Assembly: GCA_030043595.1 (NCBI GenBank) | Contig: JASHXJ010000453.1 | Coordinates: 1 to 12,686 of the forward strand | Length of the DNA stretch: 12,686 nt | Reading direction: 5' to 3' | From: Trebonia sp. | Lineage (GTDB): Bacteria > Actinomycetota > Actinomycetes > Streptosporangiales > Streptosporangiaceae | In this document: piece after piece, positions 1-6,669 of the stretch | Numbering within the stretch: the first letter of the stretch is position 1 | How the letters are laid out: each line of letters begins with the position of its first letter | Program-made: the position numbers and the translations under genes | The notes under the pieces: generated by a model | Seen by the model: the letters and a program-made list of their open reading frames with translations, nothing else | What the model was told of the DNA's origin: nothing | The model's database searches: none

Positions 1-1007
1 GTGACCTTGGCGAGCAGCGCGTGGCTGGTGCTGCCGCTCCCCGCGCTCGCCACGCGCAGCACCTCTTGCGTGTCTTCGGGCAGCCGCCGGACCGCCTGCA
101 GCAGCAGGTCCGCGAGCGAGCCCGGTATCTCGCCTGAGCCGTCCGGGCAGGCGAGCAGTTCCTCGGTGAAGAGCGGGTTGCCCTCGGCCCGCTCGTAGAG
201 GGCGTCGGTCAGCGCGCGGTCGGGCACCTGCCCGAGGACCGCCGCCGCGAGCTCTTCGGCCTGCCCCCGGCTCAGCCGGGGCAGTTCGGCCCGGTCCACC
301 CAGTCGATCCTGGCCAGCTCGGCGAGCAGCGGCCGCAGCGGGTGAGCGCGGTGCAGTTCGTCGGACCGGAACGTCACGACGATGAGGACGTTGCGCAGTG
401 CGCGCTGATAGCCGATGAGGAAAGCGATCAGGTCGCGGCTGGACCGGTCCGCCCAGTGCGCGTCCTCGACCACGAGAACCAGCGGCCGCTGCTCGGCGAG
501 CCGCTCAAGCAGTGTGAGGAACTCCTCGAAGAGCCTGGCGCGAGCTTCGCCAGCGGCCGGAGAGCTGGCCGCGGTCCCGGTGGCGCCCGCGCTGTCAGCT
601 GCCGGGTCGCCGTGGTCCGCGAGCTCGGGCAGCAGCCGCGCCAGCTCCCTTGCGGCCCGGCCGCTGCCCGGCAGCATGCCGACGACCTCGTCGGCGCCGA
701 TCTCCCGTACCAGGTCCCGCAGCATCGCGGTGAACGGGCCGAACGGCAGTCCGTCGGCTCCGAGTTCGAGGCATCCGCCAGCCAGCACCCTGGCCCCCGC
801 CGCCTGCGCGCTCGCGGTGAACTCGCCGATCAGCCGCGTCTTGCCTACTCCCGCCTCGCCGCCGATGAGCAGCGCGGCGGGACCGCCCTGTCGGACCGTC
901 TCGAACGCGGCCTCCAGGGCGGCCATCTCCGCTGCCCGTCCAACCAGGACAGGACTTGTCCCGCGCCTGCTCATCTCCTGACTCAGCATGACACGGGGGT
1001 CTGACAT
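1..1007 (-). CDS. AAA/STAND-type ATPase regulator, probably LuxR-family (partial, C-terminus beyond left edge)
   Basis: An open minus-strand frame without stops covers all 1007 bases and leaves the window on the left, giving 335 N-terminal residues. From the ATG at 1007, a Walker A motif (GGEAGVGKT) lies at about residues 49-57 and a Walker B motif (VLVVEDAHWAD) at 177-187. A GNPLFTEEL motif follows near residue 275. This order is typical of the ATPase module of large ATP-binding LuxR-type (LAL) regulators and related AAA-16 proteins, which usually end in a helix-turn-helix. That end is not visible, so the DNA-binding role is inferred. A second in-frame ATG at 989 is possible; neither start has a clear Shine-Dalgarno sequence. 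The 56-base gap from the upstream small gene on the same strand suggests co-transcription. An Ala/Ser/Gly-rich linker (about residues 135-155) sits between the nucleotide motifs. The ATPase class is secure, the regulated target unknown. Confidence 0.85.
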   Translation of the reverse strand, partial: MSDPRVMLSQEMSRRGTSPVLVGRAAEMAALEAAFETVRQGGPAALLIGGEAGVGKTRLIGEFTASAQAAGARVLAGGCLELGADGLPFGPFTAMLRDLVREIGADEVVGMLPGSGRAARELARLLPELADHGDPAADSAGATGTAASSPAAGEARARLFEEFLTLLERLAEQRPLVLVVEDAHWADRSSRDLIAFLIGYQRALRNVLIVVTFRSDELHRAHPLRPLLAELARIDWVDRAELPRLSRGQAEELAAAVLGQVPDRALTDALYERAEGNPLFTEELLACPDGSGEIPGSLADLLLQAVRRLPEDTQEVLRVASAGSGSTSHALLAKV

Positions 1008-1063
1008 TCCAGCCGGGCCGCGGTGTCCCGCGCCCGATTTCTCCGCCATCCCGGCGCGGGCCG

Positions 1064-1294
1064 CTAGCTGCCCGTGCCAGCGTGCTCGGCCGGCAGCTGG
1101 TTCTCGCCGCCGCGGAACGTGCCGTCCACGTAGTCCGGGATCGGCGGCAGCACGACCGCGTCAGGAGCTTCGGCACTCTCGCGCTGAGCGCGAGCCGCGT
1201 TGCGCGCTGCTCGCGCCAGCGCGGCGTTGCTGGCCCTCTCGCGCCGCTCGGCGGCCCGCTGCCTGGCCACTTCGAGCATCAGGTCGGGGTGCAT
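1064..1294 (-). CDS. small conserved-type actinobacterial hypothetical protein (76 aa)
   Basis: This short gene encodes 76 residues starting MHPDLMLEVARQR. Residues 1-42 are rich in Ala, Arg and Glu and should form one long amphipathic helix. A short tail follows with the sequence PPIPDYVDGTF. There is no signal peptide, membrane segment or catalytic motif. The start is well supported by a GGAGGAGG Shine-Dalgarno sequence at 1299-1306, just ahead of the ATG. Proteins with this MHPDLM-type opening and Arg/Ala-rich helix are common as small hypotheticals in actinomycetes, from memory of the family style rather than a search. It lies immediately upstream of the ATPase gene in the same direction, so the two may form one transcript. 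No function can be assigned. Confidence 0.72.
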   Translation of the reverse strand: MHPDLMLEVARQRAAERRERASNAALARAARNAARAQRESAEAPDAVVLPPIPDYVDGTFRGGENQLPAEHAGTGS

Positions 1295-1412
1295 GATTCC
1301 TCCTCCGTCACGGGGAACCCGCCATGGTCTTCCCCGTACTCTGAGGGTCGTGCTAAGGCCCCCCGCCGCGCATCGGACGATCGCCTTATCTTCGCGGTCA
1401 GCGCTACCTTAG

Positions 1413-1451
1413 AGCTCGCCAGGGCAGCTCGCCGGGGCAGCTGCCGAGGGG
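1413..1451. repeat. three imperfect 13-base tandem repeats
   Basis: Units lie at 1413-1425 (AGCTCGCCAGGGC), 1426-1438 (AGCTCGCCGGGGC) and 1439-1451 (AGCTGCCGAGGGG). The first two differ at one base, the third is diverged. They sit in the long divergent intergenic region, just before the 11-base repeat array. Confidence 0.75.
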
Positions 1452-1456
1452 TCCGC

Positions 1457-1510
1457 CCGGCAGCAACCGGCAGCAAACCGGCAACAAACCGGCAGCAAAC
1501 CGGCAGCAAA
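1457..1510. repeat. five near-identical 11-base tandem repeats (CCGGCAGCAAA)
   Basis: Units lie at 1457-1466 (10 bases, one A short), 1467-1477, 1478-1488 (one G to A change), 1489-1499 and 1500-1510. The period equals about one turn of the DNA helix, so every unit presents the same face. Such iteron-like arrays can be operators for cooperative DNA-binding proteins. They can equally arise by replication slippage with no function. Confidence 0.9.
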
Positions 1511-1720
1511 GAAGCATTCTACGATTACGCTCAGTGCCTGGAAATTGATATGTTTTCGTTTCCCGCAAAGCTTCCTGCCCAGGTATGCTTTCCGGCACGG
1601 GGGTTTGGCCAGCGGCAAGACCGGATGGTTTCGCTGTGGCATCGGCTCTCCCGTGACCTGATATCGGCGGCCGGGCTCAGGGGATATCGCAATGTCCTTG
1701 CACCGCCTGGTCAGTACTCC

Positions 1721-1726
1721 AGGAGG
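1721..1726 (+). promoter_or_regulatory. ribosome binding site deciding the TTG start of the lipoprotein gene
   Basis: A strong AGGAGG lies five bases before the TTG at 1732. The ATG at 1727 is out of frame with the lipoprotein and directly abuts the Shine-Dalgarno sequence, so TTG is the likely start. Confidence 0.75.
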
Positions 1727-1731
1727 ATGGT

Positions 1732-2490
1732 TTGCGGCGGCTTATCATTGCCACGGCTATTGTTGCGGGCACGCTCGCTGGCTGTTCATCGCATGCGGCC
1801 CCATTTGTCTCGGCGACAACCGCGGAATCTCCAGTCGAGTCTTCCGGACCGGCAACTGACTCGGCTCCGGCTACGGCGGCCGCGCCGGAATTCACATCCA
1901 CATTCGTGTTTACCGAGACCGGGACTAACGGCAATTCTGCGCTTGTGACCCTCAGCCTGGGAGCTCCAGTCGCGCCGGACCAGGCGCCCGCGGTAAGCGG
2001 GGGAACCCTCGACTCCCAGTCGTGCCTGAGCATCGACACTGCTCACGACCTGATCGTGCCGTTCGAGCTGCAGCTCAAGAACCTGAACTCCACACTCCCG
2101 CTGCCGTCGATATTCGGCACCACCTACGACTTCGTCGACACCCAGAGCAGCCTGCCGCTTGACGAGGGCGTGAGCGCTGTGCAGTTCTACGGTGACGGGC
2201 CTCAGTGCACCCAGGTCGATGACTCATCGCTGCAGGGAACGACGCCGTTGGTGTCGCTCGAGCTCGGATCCGAATTGCAGCCGGGCGACACAGAGGAATC
2301 CAGTGGCTATATACAGTTCTCGCAGGTGGTTCAGCCCGACTTCCCGGCTGGCGATCCCGCGCTGCTGCAGAACGCTTTCCTTACCCCCCAGCACAGCGGC
2401 GGCCCGTCGATTTCGTTCAATTCCGGCCCGTGGACCGCTATAACGCCGCCGGTAGGCGTTGTTACCGAAGGTCTCCGTATTGCCGGTTAA
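1732..2490 (+). CDS. secreted lipoprotein of unknown function (252 aa)
   Basis: The protein begins with a short basic N-terminus, a hydrophobic stretch and the lipobox LAGC (residues 15-18). It should therefore be processed by signal peptidase II and lipid-anchored at Cys18 outside the membrane. A Ser/Thr/Ala/Pro-rich linker (about residues 19-55) leads to a soluble domain with many short beta-type stretches. That domain holds two Cys (in SQSCLSID near residue 100 and GPQCTQ near 163) that could form a disulphide. The TTG start at 1732 is set by AGGAGG at 1721-1726. Codon use is visibly less GC-biased than in the neighbours, for example many codons ending in T or A. I do not recognise the family; the overall look recalls small actinobacterial DUF4352-like exported beta-sandwich proteins, but no diagnostic motif supports this. 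It ends in a short sequence duplication followed by a strong hairpin. Confidence 0.8.
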   Translation: MRRLIIATAIVAGTLAGCSSHAAPFVSATTAESPVESSGPATDSAPATAAAPEFTSTFVFTETGTNGNSALVTLSLGAPVAPDQAPAVSGGTLDSQSCLSIDTAHDLIVPFELQLKNLNSTLPLPSIFGTTYDFVDTQSSLPLDEGVSAVQFYGDGPQCTQVDDSSLQGTTPLVSLELGSELQPGDTEESSGYIQFSQVVQPDFPAGDPALLQNAFLTPQHSGGPSISFNSGPWTAITPPVGVVTEGLRIAG

Positions 2491-2508
2491 CGGTATTGCC
2501 GGTTAACG
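2477..2508. repeat. perfect 16-base tandem duplication across the stop codon
   Basis: The sequence GTATTGCCGGTTAACG occurs at 2477-2492 and again at 2493-2508. The first copy encodes the last residues and the TAA stop of the lipoprotein gene. The second lies just downstream, before the terminator hairpin. Each copy contains the palindrome GTTAAC. Confidence 0.9.
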
Positions 2509-2548
2509 GCTCTATCGCGCGGTAATGCGTGCTACCGCGCGATAGAGC
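2509..2548. terminator. bidirectional terminator hairpin between lipoprotein gene and pspA
   Basis: A perfect 16-bp stem (arms 2509-2524 and 2533-2548, containing CTCTATCGCGCGGTA) encloses an 8-base loop. It lies between two converging genes, 18 bases after the lipoprotein stop and 18 bases beyond the pspA stop. There is no T-tract, as is common for actinobacterial terminators. Confidence 0.75.
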
Positions 2549-2566
2549 GTGCACCGTACGTGATCG

Positions 2567-3301
2567 CTAGCTGTCAGCCGCGGGCAGCTCAGGCGCCGGG
2601 GTGCCCGGGCCGACCTGGGCCTTGAGCGCGGCGAGCTCGCGGTCGACGTCGGCGGCTGATCCGGCCTCGTCGAGTTCCTTCTGGATGTCGTCGGTGCTGC
2701 CGCCCACGTCCTCCAGCACGCTGGACTGCAGCAGCTCGTCCAGGGCGCCGGCCCGCGCCTGCATGGTAGCGATCTTGTCCTGCGCCCGCTGCAGCGCCGC
2801 GCCGGAGTCGCCCAGCGTGCTGGAGATCCCGGCGACGCTCTCGTTTACCGAGGTCATCGCGTTGGCCGCGGTGTACTGGGCCTTCAGCGTCTCCTTCTGC
2901 GTGCGGAACTGGTTGACCCGCGCCTGCAGCGCCGACAGCGTCTGCTCGAGCTTCTCCTCTTCCTCGTTGAGCTGCTGGTGCTGCGATTCCATGCCGTCGA
3001 TCTGGGCCTGCGCCGCTGCCTTGCGCTGCAGTGCCTCCCGCGCCAGGTCCTCCTTGCCAAGCGCCAGCGCCGCCTTCGCCTGGTCCTGCAGGTGGTCAGC
3101 CGAATGCTGGAGCTGCTGCTCCTGCAGCTCGATCTGCTTGCGCGAGGCGGCGACGGTGACCAGGGCCTGGCGGACCTTGGTGAGGTGATCGAGCATCTGC
3201 TCGTAGGACAGGTCGAGCATCTCGTCGGGCTTCTCCGCGGCGTCGAGCGCCTTGTTGGCCTTGGCCGCGAGTATGTCGTGCGCTCTCTGGAAAAGGGTCA
3301 T
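2567..3301 (-). CDS. pspA: PspA/IM30 (Vipp1) family membrane-stress protein
   Basis: The 244-residue protein opens with MTLFQRAHDILAAKANKAL, the amphipathic N-terminal helix typical of PspA/IM30 proteins. A long Gln/Glu/Ala-rich coiled coil follows (about residues 25-190) and then an acidic, Pro-rich C-terminal tail. The family (ESCRT-III related) assembles into rings or rods on the inner face of the cytoplasmic membrane and protects it under envelope stress. Length is close to the family norm of about 220-260. A Shine-Dalgarno AGGAG (3311-3315) lies upstream of the ATG. No pspB, pspC or other partner gene is adjacent; the gene stands alone, divergent from typA across 234 bases. The neighbouring lipoprotein and uppP are also envelope genes, but a functional link is only inferred. 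The family call is strong. Confidence 0.93.
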   Translation of the reverse strand: MTLFQRAHDILAAKANKALDAAEKPDEMLDLSYEQMLDHLTKVRQALVTVAASRKQIELQEQQLQHSADHLQDQAKAALALGKEDLAREALQRKAAAQAQIDGMESQHQQLNEEEEKLEQTLSALQARVNQFRTQKETLKAQYTAANAMTSVNESVAGISSTLGDSGAALQRAQDKIATMQARAGALDELLQSSVLEDVGGSTDDIQKELDEAGSAADVDRELAALKAQVGPGTPAPELPAADS

Positions 3302-3438
3302 CTCGGTCTGCTCCTAATCGACGATGAGCGGAGCCTGCCGCACCGGTGGACCGACCCCACGGGCGGGCCTCGCTTGCCCCACAGATGCTACCGTTTCGGG
3401 CCGGCCGGCTCAGCGGGATGTCAGCCGGTAAGGCTGCC

Positions 3439-3458
3439 GGCACTAGACGGCACTAGAC
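3439..3458. repeat. 10-base tandem repeat in the pspA-typA divergent region
   Basis: GGCACTAGAC occurs at 3439-3448 and immediately again at 3449-3458. The second copy overlaps TAGACT (3454-3459), which resembles an actinobacterial -10 box for typA. No good -35 box is seen at 16-18 bases upstream, so the promoter reading is tentative. Confidence 0.5.
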
Positions 3459-3535
3459 TGGTAGCAGCCGCGGATTCGCGCGGCGCACTCCCGAAGCCGA
3501 ATGAGCGAGACTTGACGTTGCCCGCACAGCAGACC

Positions 3536-5422
<1,887 letters not shown>

Positions 5423-5480
5423 GAATTTATCCCGAACGATCCGGCCCGACTGCCCGGCGCAGGCCCGGACGCGGTCCCGC

Positions 5481-6497
5481 TCAGGAGATGCCGAGGTAGA
5501 TGGCGCTTCCCACGCCGACCACCAGGCAGTAGATGGCGAACGGCGTCAGCGTGCGGTTCTGCGAGAAGTAGCGGACAAGGAACCGGAGCGCGAAGTAGGC
5601 GCCGACGCCCGACAGGATCGACCCGACCAGCACCTGGCCGCGTACGCCGTTGCCGAGCGGCCCCGTGAGGTCAGGCACCTTGAGGACGCCGGCCGCCAGG
5701 ATCACCGGCGCGGAGAGCAGGAACGAGAACCGGGCCGCGTCCTGCCTGGACAGTCCGCGGAACATCCCGCTCACCATCACGATGCCGTCCCGGCTGATCC
5801 CGGGCAGCAGCGCGAAGATCTGCGACGCGCCGAGGCCGAACGCGCTCAGCCACCCCACCGTGGTAAGCCGCCGGTCGGCTTGCACCGCGATGGCCGCCTC
5901 CTGCAGTTTCAGCGCCCGCTGCCCGGAGGCGTGCCGCACCATCCCTGGCCCGCCGACGGCCGCCATCTGGCGGTCTTCGACGGTCTGCTGCTCGTCCAGG
6001 CCGGCCCGCCGTCTGCGCGCCGCCTCGCCCGCGAACAGGATGAGCCCGTTCACCGCGAGGAACACCGCGGTCAGGACGGGCTTGCTGAAGTAGACGCGGA
6101 AGTCGTGCTCGAGCGCGAGCCCCGCGATGCCGACCGGGATCGTCGCGAGGATGATCATCCAGGCGAGCTTCTGCTCGACGGTCTGCGGCTGCCAGCGCCG
6201 CGTGCCCGGCGCCGGGCTGAGCACGTGCCCGACCGAGCCGACAAAGCCCCTGACGATCCGGAGCCAGTCCCGCCAGAAGTAGATGATCATCGCGAGCGCG
6301 GTGGCGACGTGCATCCCGACGATGAACGCCAGGTACGGCGACTCCGGCGCGGACACGCTCAGGTCCTGCGCCCACCGGCCGCCGACGAGCGCCGGGATGA
6401 GCACGTTATGGCCCAGGCTCGACACAGGAAAGAGCTCGGTGACACCCTGGATCAGCCCGACGACGATGGCCTCCGGGTAGGTAATGTGCGGGTACAT
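5481..6497 (-). CDS. uppP: undecaprenyl-diphosphate phosphatase (UppP/BacA), extended actinobacterial variant
   Basis: UppP is a polytopic membrane enzyme that dephosphorylates undecaprenyl diphosphate, recycling the lipid carrier for peptidoglycan and other wall polymers; overproduction gives bacitracin resistance. The first signature, GVTELFPVSSLGHNVL, carries the catalytic Glu21, Ser26-Ser27 and His30. The second, LLPGISRDGIVM, carries Arg236. In the usual family this motif reads PGxSRSG, so the second Ser is Asp237 here. At 338 residues it is longer than the common 265-280. Most of the excess is a charged cytoplasmic segment (about 161-211) with RRRR and a possible coiled coil. About eight hydrophobic segments fit the family fold. 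The ATG at 6497 is preceded by a GAGAGGG-type ribosome binding site. It is divergent from the GH25 muramidase, sharing a 172-base control region that holds a 23-base tandem repeat. Confidence 0.93.
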   Translation of the reverse strand: MYPHITYPEAIVVGLIQGVTELFPVSSLGHNVLIPALVGGRWAQDLSVSAPESPYLAFIVGMHVATALAMIIYFWRDWLRIVRGFVGSVGHVLSPAPGTRRWQPQTVEQKLAWMIILATIPVGIAGLALEHDFRVYFSKPVLTAVFLAVNGLILFAGEAARRRRAGLDEQQTVEDRQMAAVGGPGMVRHASGQRALKLQEAAIAVQADRRLTTVGWLSAFGLGASQIFALLPGISRDGIVMVSGMFRGLSRQDAARFSFLLSAPVILAAGVLKVPDLTGPLGNGVRGQVLVGSILSGVGAYFALRFLVRYFSQNRTLTPFAIYCLVVGVGSAIYLGIS

Positions 6498-6577
6498 CGC
6501 GCCCTCTCGCTCGGCCGGGGAAGATGCTGGTCAGCGTGCCGCGCCCGTCGACATCGTATCCACGGCCCGCCGACGGC

Positions 6578-6623
6578 GAGGCAAAGGCAGACCCTAATCA
6601 GAGGCAAAGCAGAACCCTAATCA
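6578..6623. repeat. near-perfect 23-base tandem repeat in the uppP/muramidase control region
   Basis: Copy one (6578-6600) and copy two (6601-6623) both begin GAGGCAAA and end CCCTAATCA. They differ only by one base gained and one lost in the middle. The period is about two helical turns and the arrays lie between two divergent genes, 80-125 bases from uppP and 46-92 from the muramidase start. This is where an operator or paired promoter elements would be expected. Confidence 0.85.
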
Positions 6624-6646
6624 CCAATTCGTCCCACATTCGCACC

Positions 6647-6665
6647 GGGAGCCTTGTAGGCTCCC
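6647..6665 (+). promoter_or_regulatory. hairpin directly before the GTG start of the muramidase gene
   Basis: GGGAGCC (6647-6653) pairs perfectly with GGCTCCC (6659-6665) around a 5-base loop, ending four bases before the GTG at 6670. The left arm includes GGGAG, the only Shine-Dalgarno-like sequence nearby. In the folded state the ribosome site would be masked. Whether this regulates translation is inference. Confidence 0.45.
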
Positions 6666-6669
6666 GCGC

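Larger units (their letters stand above)
1295..1731. other. 437-base non-coding region between divergent genes, with two tandem repeat arrays
   Basis: No convincing gene is present. The open frames crossing this stretch lack ribosome binding sites, and the plus-strand one ignores the better supported lipoprotein start. The region holds a run of three 13-base repeats (1413-1451), five 11-base repeats (1457-1510), and then a noticeably more AT-containing stretch (about 1511-1600). Two copies of the palindrome GATATC lie at 1660-1665 and 1683-1688. It should contain promoters for both the minus-strand small protein/ATPase pair and the plus-strand lipoprotein gene, but I could not place -35/-10 boxes with confidence. 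Confidence 0.6.

Noticed and set aside
1457..1510. CRISPR array or replication origin reading of the 11-base repeats
   Set aside because: Units are directly adjacent without spacers, too short for CRISPR repeats, and there is no cas, dnaA or rep gene nearby.
3501..3515. Four-codon mini-ORF (MSET) in the typA leader
   Set aside because: It has no convincing ribosome site and a reading frame this short arises by chance; no attenuator-like codons are present.
2978..3535. Long upstream in-frame extension of typA (to an 814-residue protein) over pspA
   Set aside because: It is antisense to a well supported pspA, has no TypA similarity before residue 187 and no ribosome site; high GC simply leaves the frame open.
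5423..5480. Terminator between typA and uppP
   Set aside because: Only short, scattered GC-rich complementarity is present, no stem comparable to the two hairpins elsewhere in the window.
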